In this document: positions 11,356 to 18,092 of the stretch, in pieces | Layout: the number at the start of each line of letters is the position of its first letter | Position numbering within the stretch: the first letter of the stretch is position 1 | Assembly (NCBI RefSeq): GCF_009193185.1 | Contig: NZ_VUKF01000035.1 | Coordinates: forward strand, 1-50,334 | Direction: 5' to 3' | DNA length: 50,334 bases | From: Georgenia thermotolerans | Lineage (GTDB): Bacteria > Actinomycetota > Actinomycetes > Actinomycetales > Actinomycetaceae | Position numbers and translations under genes: made by a program | Notes under the pieces: model-generated | The model's database searches: none | What the model was told of the DNA's origin: nothing | Seen by the model: only the letters and a program-made list of their open reading frames with translations

Positions 11356-11394
11356 ACTGGCACCTCCTCCCTTGCGCCAAACCGGTTCCCCCCC

Positions 11395-11415
11395 GTGCGC
11401 CCCACATTACTCCAC
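11395..11415 (-). promoter_or_regulatory. Proximal MraZ-type double box
   Basis: The minus strand reads GTGGAGTAATGTGGGG and continues CGCAC. The two TGG(A/G)G cores are exactly 10 bases apart, the spacing known for E. coli MraZ boxes (TGGGN repeats). The site covers the mraZ -10. An inverted partner lies at 11488-11508. Confidence 0.6.
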
Positions 11416-11431
11416 TTCCCTCCCCCAGCAA
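11404..11431 (-). promoter_or_regulatory. mraZ promoter
   Basis: On the minus strand, TTGCTG (11431-11426) is followed by a 16-base spacer and TAATGT (11409-11404), a good fit to the TTGACA / TANNNT actinobacterial vegetative pattern. Transcription would begin near 11397 and leave a leader of about 40 bases to the GTG at 11355. The -10 lies inside the proximal TGGNG double box, so a bound MraZ would block it. Confidence 0.6.
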
Positions 11432-11487
11432 TGCGAAATGGGGCGCGCTTGTCCGTCACAACCCGGTAAACCCGCAGGTCGGTGCGG

Positions 11488-11508
11488 TTGGAGCGGAGTG
11501 GGGCGCAC
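11488..11508 (+). promoter_or_regulatory. Distal inverted MraZ-type double box
   Basis: The plus strand reads TTGGAGCGGAGTGGGG and continues CGCAC: again TGGAG and TGGGG with a 10-base period. It matches the proximal site at 16 of 21 positions in inverted orientation, and the 11-mer GTGGGGCGCAC is identical in both. The two sites face each other across about 70 bases upstream of the promoter, an arrangement that could support looping. Confidence 0.5.
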
Positions 11509-11645
11509 CGGTCCGGCGGCGCCGAGCGGGCGCCCAGGTAAACCACGGCAGGGGTCCGCTGAACCCATGGAGACGCGGTTTTCGGCGAATTAGCGCCGTT
11601 TTATGAGGGGGTATTGGGGCGCGGGCGGGCAGGAGCCCGGGCGCG

Positions 11646-11914
11646 TGGAGCGAAGTGGAGGAGGGCGTGGTCCTCGACCCGGTGAGGGGTGGGCGAGGCG
11701 TGGAGGGGGCCCGTCGACACGCCGTTGCGGCGCGGGGAGGACGGTGGAGGGGCTCGTCGGGGCCTGGACGCCTGCCGGGTGGAGGACGGTGGAGGGCCCC
11801 GCTCAGCCCGTGACGCCCGCCGCGTGGAGGACGGTGGAGGGCCCCGCGCGGGCCGCGACGCCCACCCGGTGGAGGACGGTGGAGGGACCGGCGAGCGATC
11901 GGCGCCACCGATGC
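11646..11914 (+). repeat. Tandem array of six ~45-base units with paired TGG boxes
   Basis: Units begin at 11646, 11690, 11735, 11780, 11825 and 11870. The last four starts are exactly 45 bases apart and the first two are 44-45. Each unit opens with two boxes of the form TGGAGG or a one-base variant. Box pairs are 10 bases apart in five units (11646/11656, 11735/11745, 11780/11790, 11825/11835, 11870/11880) and 11 in one (11690/11701). The core TGGAGGACGGTGGAGGG is identical in the units at 11780, 11825 and 11870, and a GACGCC near unit position 33 is shared by three. The 10-base repetition of TGG cores is that expected of MraZ sites. The repeats are adjacent and lack unique spacers or a dyad, so this is not CRISPR. 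Confidence 0.85.
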
Positions 11915-11936
11915 CGGGCCGTGCCAGGAATGCCGA

Positions 11937-11962
11937 CAGCCCACGGCATGGGCCGTGGGCTG
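11937..11962 (-). terminator. Hairpin after DUF3040 gene
   Basis: Perfect 11-base stem CAGCCCACGGC / GCCGTGGGCTG with an ATGG loop, 40 bases beyond the DUF3040 stop on its strand. No T-run follows. It could equally insulate the repeat array from DUF3040 transcription. Confidence 0.55.
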
Positions 11963-11976
11963 CTGGTGATCAGGAC

Positions 11977-11997
11977 GCGCGCACCAAGGGTGCGCGC
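11977..11997 (-). terminator. Hairpin directly after the DUF3040 stop
   Basis: Perfect 9-base stem GCGCGCACC / GGTGCGCGC with an AAG loop, 4 bases after the DUF3040 stop codon. With the hairpin at 11937-11962 it forms a tandem terminator without T-tracts, common in high-GC actinobacteria. Confidence 0.6.
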
Positions 11998-12001
11998 CGG
12001 T

Positions 12002-12385
12002 CTAGCGGCCGCGCTCCTCGTTGCGCCGGTCCCAGCGGTCCTCCTGGCGCTGCATGAAGCCGCCGAAGGAGGAGCTGGAGGTGGCCGGTCCCCCGGTGCG
12101 CTTGCCGCGGCCACGCGCCTTCGCCGTGCCTCGCGGCCCGCTGATCGCGAGCATCACGCCCGCCAGCATGGCCAGGAACCCGAGCACCCCGAGCCAGACG
12201 TAGCCGGTGGCCACGCCGCCCACCAGCCCGCCGAGCCCGAGCAGGAAGAGCAGGACTCCCAGGCTGAGCCGGCGCACGTCCGGACGCGGCTTGTCCGCCA
12301 GTGTGTTGGCGAGCCGGGGGTCGTCAGAACGCAGCTGCTGCTCCATCTGCTGGAGCATGCGCTGCTCGTACTCCGAGAGAGGCAT
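12002..12385 (-). CDS. DUF3040 small membrane protein
   Basis: A 127-residue protein of unknown function, conserved in actinobacteria near dinB and mraZ. The N-terminus MPLSEYEQRMLQQMEQQL and the following LRSDDPRLA are the DUF3040 signature. Two hydrophobic segments follow (LSLGVLLFLLGLGGLVGG and VWLGVLGFLAMLAGVMLAI), then a basic, serine-rich cytoplasmic tail. The ATG at 12385 was preferred over the one at 12400, because GGAGGT sits just before the second ATG and the family begins at MPLSE. The short helical N-terminus could be a small-protein interaction module; no enzymatic motif is visible. Confidence 0.88.
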   Translation of the reverse strand: MPLSEYEQRMLQQMEQQLRSDDPRLANTLADKPRPDVRRLSLGVLLFLLGLGGLVGGVATGYVWLGVLGFLAMLAGVMLAISGPRGTAKARGRGKRTGGPATSSSSFGGFMQRQEDRWDRRNEERGR

Positions 12386-12437
12386 CGGACCTCCAGTCAT
12401 CCCGCCAACCCGTCGCCGATGAGGTGACGCTTCGACA

Positions 12438-13688
12438 TCAGGATAGGTCCCGGGAGGCGCCCGGGAAAGCCGAACCTCGTGTGGTGTCGATCAGTGACGC
12501 GGGTCGCAGCACCGCGGATCCGAACCTCGCCCGCACGCCGTCCATCGCGCGCTCGGCCTTGGCGCGGTGGGGATCCTCGTCGAGCGTCGCCTGCACCCCG
12601 GCGCCGGCGCCGACGAGCCGCTCGGCCCGCACCCCGAGGAGGCGGACGCCGTCGGCCGCGATCGTCACACCCGCGAGGAGCTCGCGCGCGGCCGTGACGA
12701 TGTCATGCGCCAGGTCGGTCGGGGCGGGCAGCGTCCGCGACCGCGTCAGCGTGGTGAAGTCGGCCATGCGGACCTTGATGGACACGGTGGCCGTGAGCAT
12801 GCCGTCGGCCCGCAGCCGGGCGCCGCACTGGTGCGCCTGGTCGAGCAGGACCCGCTCGAGCACCGCCCGGTCGGTCACGTCCTCGGCGAAGGTGGTCTCG
12901 GTGCCGACCGACTTCTCCACCCGGCCGGGGGCCACGCGCCGGGGGTCGATGCCCCAGGCGAGCTCGTGCAGCCGCTGTCCGGCGGCCACCCCGAGCATGC
13001 GGTGCAGCGCCGGCAGCGGGGTGGCGGCGACGTCGGCCACCGTGTCGAGGCCGTGCCGCTCGAGCACGGCGCGGGTCTTCTCCCCCACCCCCCACAGCGC
13101 CCCGGCCGGCAGGGAGTGCAGGAAGGGCACCGTCGCCGCGAGCGGGACGAGCAGCAGGCCGTCCGGCTTGGCGTGGGCCGAGGCGAGCTTGGCCACGTGC
13201 TTGGTGCCGGCGACGCCCACCGACGCCGGCACGCCGGTGCGGGCGCGGACCTCGCGCCGGACCCACCGGGCGATGGTCAGCGGGGACCCCATCCGCCGCA
13301 CCGCCCCGGCGACGTCGAGGAACGCCTCGTCGATGCTGACCTGCTCCATCACCGGGGTCACCTCCCCCAGCACCGCCATGACCTCGCGGGAGACCTCGGC
13401 GTAGCGGCCGTGGCGGCCGGGGAGGAAGACCCCCTGCGGGCACAGCAGCCGGGCCCGGCTGACCGGCATCGCCGAGTGCACGCCGAAGGCGCGGGCCTCG
13501 TAGCTCGCGGCGCTGACGACGCCGCGGTGCTGCCCGCCCACGATCACCGGCCGGCCGCGCAGCTCGGGGCGGTCGAGCAGCTCGACCGAGGCGAAGAAGG
13601 CGTCCATGTCGACGTGGAGGATCGTGCAGCCGCTGTCGTCCTCGCCCCACGACCGGCGGGCGGCAGCGCTGCGTGGGGCTCGGCTCAT
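12438..13688 (-). CDS. dinB: DNA polymerase IV (Y family)
   Basis: Translesion DNA polymerase of 416 residues. The catalytic palm motifs are present: ILHVDMDAFFASVE near residues 23-36 and VSIDEAFLDV with the metal-binding acidic pair about residue 120. A helix-hairpin-helix region (GALWGVGEKTRAVLERHGLDTVADVA) and the little-finger domain follow. The ATG at 13688 has GGAGGAG just upstream; the in-frame ATG at 13739 has none and would overlap the divergent gene. No LexA box was found at its promoter, so SOS induction is not supported here. Confidence 0.93.
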   Translation of the reverse strand: MSRAPRSAAARRSWGEDDSGCTILHVDMDAFFASVELLDRPELRGRPVIVGGQHRGVVSAASYEARAFGVHSAMPVSRARLLCPQGVFLPGRHGRYAEVSREVMAVLGEVTPVMEQVSIDEAFLDVAGAVRRMGSPLTIARWVRREVRARTGVPASVGVAGTKHVAKLASAHAKPDGLLLVPLAATVPFLHSLPAGALWGVGEKTRAVLERHGLDTVADVAATPLPALHRMLGVAAGQRLHELAWGIDPRRVAPGRVEKSVGTETTFAEDVTDRAVLERVLLDQAHQCGARLRADGMLTATVSIKVRMADFTTLTRSRTLPAPTDLAHDIVTAARELLAGVTIAADGVRLLGVRAERLVGAGAGVQATLDEDPHRAKAERAMDGVRARFGSAVLRPASLIDTTRGSAFPGASRDLS

Positions 13689-13720
13689 GTCTCCTCCCCG
13701 TCTCGGCGCCGGCCCCAGGC

Positions 13721-13726
13721 TAACGT
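13721..13726 (+). promoter_or_regulatory. -10 element TAACGT of a leaderless start
   Basis: TAACGT ends 6 bases before the GTG at 13733. There is no ribosome binding site, so the mRNA probably begins at the start codon. Confidence 0.5.
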
Positions 13727-13732
13727 GGCGGG

Positions 13733-14647
13733 GTGACACCCCGCCGTGGGCGCCCGTCCCGCCGCGGCGCCGAACCGCTCCCCACCGAGCCCGTCCCCAC
13801 CTCCCTCGGCACGGCGAGCCTGCGCCGCGAGCCGGGGGCCCCGCACCAGGTGACGCTGCTGCTCGACGGCACCGAGAGCTCCTTCCTCGACCTCGACGAC
13901 CCCGCCCACCTCGAGTTCGAGTACATGCAGCAGATGGTCGTCGTCCTCGACGCCGCCCGGCCGGCCGGGCCCGTGCGCGCCCTGCACCTGGGCGCGGCCG
14001 GGTGCGCGCTGCCCCGGGCGCTGGAGGCGCACCGGCCCGGGTCGACCCAGCTCGCCGTCGAGCTCGACGAGGTGCTGGCGCGGCTGGTGCGCGAGTGGTT
14101 CGACCTGCCGCGCGCGCCGCGGCTGCGCATCCGCACCGGTGACGCCCGCGCCGTCACGGCGGGCCTGCGCGACGGCGCCTGGGAGGTGGTGGTGCGCGAC
14201 GTCTTCGCGGCCGGCCTCGTGCCGGCGCACGTGCGCACCCTGGAGGCGGCCCGGGAGGTGCACCGGGTGCTCGCCCCGGGCGGGCTCTACCTCGTCAACC
14301 TCACCGACCACCCGCCGCTGCCGCGGGCCAAGGCCGAGATTGCCGCGCTGCGGGAGGTCTTCGCCGACGTCGCGCTGGTGGCCGACCCCGCGATCCTGCG
14401 CGGGCGTCGCTACGGCAACCTCGTGCTGGCGGCCTCGGACGCCCCGCTGCCGGTGGACGCGATCGAGCGGGGGCTGCGCCGCCTGCCGCTGCCCGTCCGG
14501 CTCGTCCACGGCGAGGAGCTGACGGCGCTGCGCGGCACCGCCCGACCGGAGCGGGACCCGCCCACGTCCACCGGGCCCCCCGCGGCCCCGGGGACGTCCG
14601 CACCCACCGGGACGCCGGACGCCGGCGAGGACCGGGCGCCGTCGTAG
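13733..14647 (+). CDS. Spermidine synthase-like methyltransferase-fold protein
   Basis: A 304-residue protein with a spermidine synthase/methyltransferase-type Rossmann domain. After a basic leader comes a beta-strand domain (HQVTLLLDGTESSFLDLDDP and HLEFEYMQQMVVVLDAA), then the nucleotide-loop HLGAAGCALPRALEAH, STQLAVELDEVL with the acidic residue that would bind the ribose, and VVVRDVFAAGLVPAHVRT. The spermidine synthase GGGDG loop is degenerate (GAAGC), so polyamine synthesis is doubtful; such fused-family proteins are frequent and uncharacterised in actinobacteria. The Pro/Thr-rich C-terminal 35 residues look disordered. Divergent from dinB with only 44 bases between starts. Confidence 0.72.
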   Translation: MTPRRGRPSRRGAEPLPTEPVPTSLGTASLRREPGAPHQVTLLLDGTESSFLDLDDPAHLEFEYMQQMVVVLDAARPAGPVRALHLGAAGCALPRALEAHRPGSTQLAVELDEVLARLVREWFDLPRAPRLRIRTGDARAVTAGLRDGAWEVVVRDVFAAGLVPAHVRTLEAAREVHRVLAPGGLYLVNLTDHPPLPRAKAEIAALREVFADVALVADPAILRGRRYGNLVLAASDAPLPVDAIERGLRRLPLPVRLVHGEELTALRGTARPERDPPTSTGPPAAPGTSAPTGTPDAGEDRAPS

Positions 14648-14666
14648 CCCGCGTGCGGCAGATCAG

Positions 14667-14726
14667 GCGTCACGCCTGCCGCCACCGCGGCGGGTCGCGT
14701 CACGCCTGCCGCCACCGCGGCGGGTC
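14667..14726 (+). repeat. Two exact tandem copies of a 30-base unit
   Basis: The 30 bases 14667-14696 are repeated without change at 14697-14726. Each begins GCGTCACGCC and ends GCGGCGGGTC. The copies sit between the 3' end of the spermidine synthase-like gene and the shared terminator. The unit contains an internal CCGCCACCGCGGCGG near-palindrome, so each copy could form a small stem. Confidence 0.9.
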
Positions 14727-14731
14727 ACGCC

Positions 14732-14762
14732 GAGGGCCCGTGCCGCCATGGCACGGGCCCTC
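14732..14762. terminator. Shared terminator hairpin
   Basis: Perfect 13-base stem GAGGGCCCGTGCC / GGCACGGGCCCTC with a GCCAT loop. It lies between two convergent genes, 84 bases after the plus-strand stop and 26 bases after the csp stop, and can serve both. Confidence 0.75.
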
Positions 14763-14788
14763 CCCCGCGGCCTAGGGCCGGGCGGGGG

Positions 14789-14995
14789 TCAGATGGCGCG
14801 GACGTTCTCCGCCTGGGGGCCCTTGGGGCCCTGGGTGATCTCGAACTCCACGCGCTGGGCGTCCTCGAGCGAGCGGTAACCGTCGGCCTGGATCGCTGAG
14901 TAGTGGACGAACACGTCGGGGGCGTTGCCCCCGTCCTGCTCGATGAAGCCGTAGCCCTTCTCAGCGTTGAACCACTTCACGGTTCCCTGTGCCAT
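14789..14995 (-). CDS. Cold-shock protein (CspA family)
   Basis: Single-domain OB-fold RNA chaperone of 68 residues that binds single-stranded nucleic acids. The start [20 protein letters not shown] contains RNP1 (KGYGFIEQ), and DVFVHYSAI is RNP2; the sequence matches actinobacterial CspA-type proteins almost throughout. A GGAAGGA ribosome binding site precedes the ATG by about 9 bases. The transcript has a potential hairpin leader. Confidence 0.96.
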   Translation of the reverse strand: MAQGTVKWFNAEKGYGFIEQDGGNAPDVFVHYSAIQADGYRSLEDAQRVEFEITQGPKGPQAENVRAI

Positions 14996-15023
14996 CGTGC
15001 TGTGTCCTTCCGGGACGTGTTGT

Positions 15024-15044
15024 GGGCCGGCCCCGTGCCGGCCC
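15024..15044 (-). other. Hairpin in the csp leader region
   Basis: Perfect 8-base stem GGGCCGGC / GCCGGCCC with a 5-base loop, 29-49 bases upstream of the csp ATG. Cold-shock mRNAs often have structured leaders; whether this one is transcribed is not known. The rest of the 252 bases between csp and the MFS gene shows no gene and no clear promoter. Confidence 0.45.
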
Positions 15045-15247
15045 TCGGTCGCCGCAATGCCGTCCCACTTCCTTGCTCGAAGAGGACCCGCCGCGCGGCG
15101 GCCACCTCTCCTGGGCCCGGCACCAGGCCGTTCCCGGGTCGCTCGTCAGGGAAACGCAGATGCAACGGGCACAGCATGGCATGAGTCACACGCGCCGATC
15201 CAGCATTCGGTACGCGGGTTTGCCTTCCGGACACCGCGGCGGCCGGT

Positions 15248-16630
15248 TCAGCCCTCGCGGTGGTGGTTGCGCATGCGGGCGATGACCTCCCGCACCGGCG
15301 GGACGACGACCCCACCCTCGGCCATGCGCCGCCGGGTGGCGTGCCGGGCGGTGAGCAGGCCGGTGAGCCCGATGACCCACACGACGCCCTGGGCGGCGAA
15401 CGCGGCGCGGAAGTCGTCGAGGACGTAGTGCCCGTCGGGCCGGACGAGGTCGAGGACGAGGCCGACGAGATAGATGGAGATCAGCGAGGCGACGAAGCCG
15501 CCGACGTTGACGACGCCGGTGGCGGTGCCCAGCCGCGCCGGCGGGACGAAGGTGCGCGCGAAGTCGAACCCGACGTTGGAGGCCGTGGCCGTGGACGTCA
15601 GGGCGAGCACGAGCACGACGAGCTGCCACGTCGGCCGCGGCGTCGTCGGCACGAGCACCATGGTCCACGCGCCGATGGCGAAGGCGGCGGCGCCGAGCAC
15701 GAGCCAGGAGCGGCGCAGCGGGTGGCGGGCCTGCAGCTCCCCGGCGACCGGCCCCATCACCACGCCCGCGAGCGCGCTGACGGTGAGGAACACGCTGGCC
15801 TCCTGGGCGCTGCGGCCCTGGCCGGCGGTGAGGAACGGGACGCCCCACAGCAGCACGAAGGTGTTGGTGGGAAACAGGGAGACGAAGTGGGTGAAGAACC
15901 CCAGCCAGGTGCCCGGCTCCCCCATGACCGCTCGCAGGGAGACCTTCTCACGCCGCGCCGGGACGGCCGCGGGCGGCACCTCGGCGCCGGTGCCGACGGG
16001 CTGGACGGACTCGCGCGCCGGCGCCGGTGCCGGGAGGCGCGGGCGGTCGCGCACCACGATGGCGGCGACGATGCCCATGAACACCCCGAGCGCTGCGAGG
16101 GAGACGAAGGCCGGCGTCCAGCCGAACCGCAGCAGCACGGCCATGAACGGCACCGCGGAGATGATCTGGCCGGTGGACCCGACGATGCCGGTCATCTGGG
16201 TGAGCACGGGCACGCGCCGGGACGGGAACCATGCCGGCACCAGCCGCAGGACCGAGACGAAGGCGGTGGCGTCCCCGACGCCGACGAGGACGCGGGCGGC
16301 CAGGGCCATGGGGAGGGTGTCGACGACGGCGAGCATGAGCTGGCCGGCGGCGAGCACCATCGCGCCGGTGGCGATGAGGCGGCGGCTGCCGATCCGGTCG
16401 AGCAGGAGGCCCACGGGGATCTGCGCGGCGGCGTAGACGGCGAGCTGGACGACGGAGAACAGCGACAGGGTCGCGGCGGAGATCTCGAACCGGTCGACCG
16501 CCTGCAGGCCGGCCACGCCGAGGGACGTGCGCCCGGTGACGGCGACGACGTAGGCCGCCAGCCCGGCACCCCACACTGCGAACGCGAGCCGGGCCGGGGC
16601 CGGATCGCGGAAGGGGGACACGACTGCCAT
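15248..16630 (-). CDS. MFS transporter
   Basis: Major facilitator superfamily permease of 460 residues with about twelve hydrophobic segments. The first half contains the loop LLLDRIGSRRLIATGA (the A-motif region between TM2 and TM3) and LPMALAARVLVGVGDATAFVSV. A long Pro/Ala-rich cytoplasmic loop near residues 195-235 separates the two halves, and the second half has LFPTNTFVLLWGVPFLTAG. Substrate cannot be read from the sequence. The ATG at 16630 (MAVVSPFRDP) begins just before the first helix; upstream in-frame codons run through a terminator hairpin and were rejected. Confidence 0.85.
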   Translation of the reverse strand: MAVVSPFRDPAPARLAFAVWGAGLAAYVVAVTGRTSLGVAGLQAVDRFEISAATLSLFSVVQLAVYAAAQIPVGLLLDRIGSRRLIATGAMVLAAGQLMLAVVDTLPMALAARVLVGVGDATAFVSVLRLVPAWFPSRRVPVLTQMTGIVGSTGQIISAVPFMAVLLRFGWTPAFVSLAALGVFMGIVAAIVVRDRPRLPAPAPARESVQPVGTGAEVPPAAVPARREKVSLRAVMGEPGTWLGFFTHFVSLFPTNTFVLLWGVPFLTAGQGRSAQEASVFLTVSALAGVVMGPVAGELQARHPLRRSWLVLGAAAFAIGAWTMVLVPTTPRPTWQLVVLVLALTSTATASNVGFDFARTFVPPARLGTATGVVNVGGFVASLISIYLVGLVLDLVRPDGHYVLDDFRAAFAAQGVVWVIGLTGLLTARHATRRRMAEGGVVVPPVREVIARMRNHHREG

Positions 16631-16669
16631 TGTCGCAGGCCAGCGGAAAAAGCCCAGGCGGAAGCGCCA

Positions 16670-16701
16670 GGCGCCCCGGTGAGCCTGCTCACCGGGGCGC
16701 C
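16670..16701 (-). terminator. Hairpin between PAC2 gene and MFS gene
   Basis: Perfect 15-base stem GGCGCCCCGGTGAGC / GCTCACCGGGGCGCC with a 2-base central loop. On the minus strand a TTTTT run follows about 18 bases later (plus-strand A-run at 16647-16651). It is the second of two hairpins after the PAC2 gene. Confidence 0.65.
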
Positions 16702-16747
16702 CTGCCCCGACCGCGCTCACACCGGGCGCCCGGGCCCGCCTGGGCAC

Positions 16748-16783
16748 GGCGATGCCCCGGGGCCCGCGCCCCGGGGCATCGCC
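16748..16783 (-). terminator. Hairpin after the PAC2 gene
   Basis: Perfect 16-base stem GGCGATGCCCCGGGGC / GCCCCGGGGCATCGCC with a CCGC loop, 30 bases after the PAC2 stop. It forms a double terminator with the hairpin at 16670-16701. Confidence 0.75.
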
Positions 16784-16813
16784 CGACAGATCAGTCCTGG
16801 GCCTGGATCGGGA

Positions 16814-17842
16814 TCAGGCCTGCGGGCCGGGCTCGGCGTCGCCGGGCCGCTCCTCCGGCCGGCCGGTCCCGCCGTCGCCGGTGCGGTCCTCACCGCCGGT
16901 GCGGTCGTCGCCGCCCTCGTCGCCCTGCCGGCCGGCCGCGCCGGTCTGCTCGGCGAGGAAGGCCTCGAGCTCGGCGGCGATCTGATCGGCGGTGGGCAGC
17001 TCCCGGTCGGCGATCAGCGTCGTCGGGCTGGGCTTGGCGGCCGCCTCCATGTAGGCGTCGTACTGCTGCTCCAGGGCGTGGACCACGGCACCGACCTCCG
17101 GGGAGGTGGACACCTGGGAGTCGATCTGCTGCAGCGTCTCCGCCGCGGCCGCCTCCAGCTCGCCCACCGGCAGGGCCAGCCCGGTGTTCCCGGCGATCTG
17201 GCGCACCAGCTCGGCGGCGGCCTGCGGGTACTCCGCCTGGGCGAGGTAGTGCGGCACGTTCGCGGAGAAGCCGATCGCGTCGTGGCCGGCGCGGCCCAGG
17301 CGCAGCTCGAGCAGGCCGGCGACGTTCCCGGGGACCTGGACGGTGCCCATGATCTGGCGCGGCCGGTCCACGAGCCCGTCGCGGGTGGCGTGCGCCGTGA
17401 CGGTGACGGGGCGGGTGTGCGGCACGGCCATGGGGATGCCGTGCACGCCGATGGTGCGCTGGACCCCGAGCCGCTCGACGAGGTCGAGGACCGCCTCGGT
17501 GAAGGCCTCCCACCGCAGGTCCGGCTCGGGGCCGTGGAGCAGCAGCAGCGGCGTGCCCTCGTCGTCGCGCAGGAGGTCGAGCGCGATGACCGGCTCGTCG
17601 TACTCGGTGTAGCGCCAGTCCTCGAAGACCATCGGGGGGCGCCGGGAGCGGTAGTCGACCAGCTCGTCGGGGTCGAAGGTGGCGACCCGCTCGGCGGGCA
17701 GCGAGTCGAGCAGGTGGCGGGCGACCAAGGACCCCGCGTGGCCGGCGTCGAGCGAGCCGCGCAGCGCGTGCACGAGCACCGGCACCGGAGCGGCGCCGAA
17801 CGCGCTCTCGCTCACGGCGTAGAGGTCCTGCGGATCGCGCAT
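16814..17842 (-). CDS. PAC2 family protein
   Basis: A 342-residue member of the PAC2 (proteasome assembly chaperone 2-like) family, widespread in actinobacteria and of unclear role. Visible family features are VPVLVHALRGSLDAGHAGSL near the N-terminus, ATFDPDELVDYRSRRPPM, VDRPRQIMGTVQVPGN and IGFSANVPHYLAQAEYPQAA. The last 45 residues are a Gly/Asp/Glu-rich disordered tail with short DRTG repeats. GGAG precedes the ATG by about 9 bases, and a CTATATA element lies about 30 bases upstream. It diverges from the HelD-type gene. Confidence 0.85.
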   Translation of the reverse strand: MRDPQDLYAVSESAFGAAPVPVLVHALRGSLDAGHAGSLVARHLLDSLPAERVATFDPDELVDYRSRRPPMVFEDWRYTEYDEPVIALDLLRDDEGTPLLLLHGPEPDLRWEAFTEAVLDLVERLGVQRTIGVHGIPMAVPHTRPVTVTAHATRDGLVDRPRQIMGTVQVPGNVAGLLELRLGRAGHDAIGFSANVPHYLAQAEYPQAAAELVRQIAGNTGLALPVGELEAAAAETLQQIDSQVSTSPEVGAVVHALEQQYDAYMEAAAKPSPTTLIADRELPTADQIAAELEAFLAEQTGAAGRQGDEGGDDRTGGEDRTGDGGTGRPEERPGDAEPGPQA

Positions 17843-18026
17843 GGGTGGGACTCCTCTCACTGGACGGTCAACGTATATAGAGCCCAACACCGCCCGACGG
17901 CGCAACATTCCGCGCCGCGCGCCGGCGCCGCGGCGTCGCGGGCCGTCCGCGGCCGGGGCGCGCCCGGCCCGTCGACGCCCTCCGAATCTCGCGCGGAAGG
18001 TGCCTGCGCGTGGCCGCCCGGTGGCG

Positions 18027-18032
18027 GATAAT
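18027..18032 (+). promoter_or_regulatory. -10 element GATAAT upstream of the HelD-type gene
   Basis: GATAAT at 18027-18032 is the best -10 match in the 250-base divergent interval. A short stem CGTGCC / GGCACG follows in the presumed leader (18040-18054), and AAGGAG lies before the GTG. I looked for the rifampicin-associated inverted repeat known upstream of some HelR genes and did not find it. Confidence 0.4.
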
Positions 18033-18092
18033 GGATGGCCGTGCCGTCGGCACGACCCCTGTACCGGGGCTGAAGGACGAGAAGGAGCCCGC

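Larger units (their letters stand above)
11356..12001. other. Long non-coding region upstream of mraZ
   Basis: This 646-base stretch between mraZ and the DUF3040 gene has no convincing gene. From left to right it holds the mraZ ribosome binding site and promoter, a double TGGNG box over the -10, an inverted copy about 90 bases away, a tandem array of ~45-base units, and two hairpins that end the DUF3040 transcript. Open frames across the array encode low-complexity repeats (15-residue period) and continue antisense through DUF3040 or mraZ, so they are shadows. The region is best read as one extended regulatory zone for the dcw cluster. Confidence 0.75.

Noticed and set aside
11646-11914. CRISPR-like array
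   Set aside because: Units are adjacent without unique spacers, the conserved core has no dyad, and no cas gene is near.
11603-12427. Plus-strand open frame with a 15-residue repeat (RTVEGPA-type)
   Set aside because: The peptide repeat is simply the 45-base DNA array read in frame (45 is a multiple of 3). The frame continues antisense through the DUF3040 gene, and there is no ribosome binding site or family match.
13689-13732. LexA box controlling dinB
   Set aside because: No TCGAAC-N4-GTTCGA-like sequence occurs in the 44-base divergent interval or just upstream.
17843-18092. Rifampicin-associated element upstream of the HelD-type gene
   Set aside because: The expected inverted repeat with GGGGCTTGC-type arms was not found.
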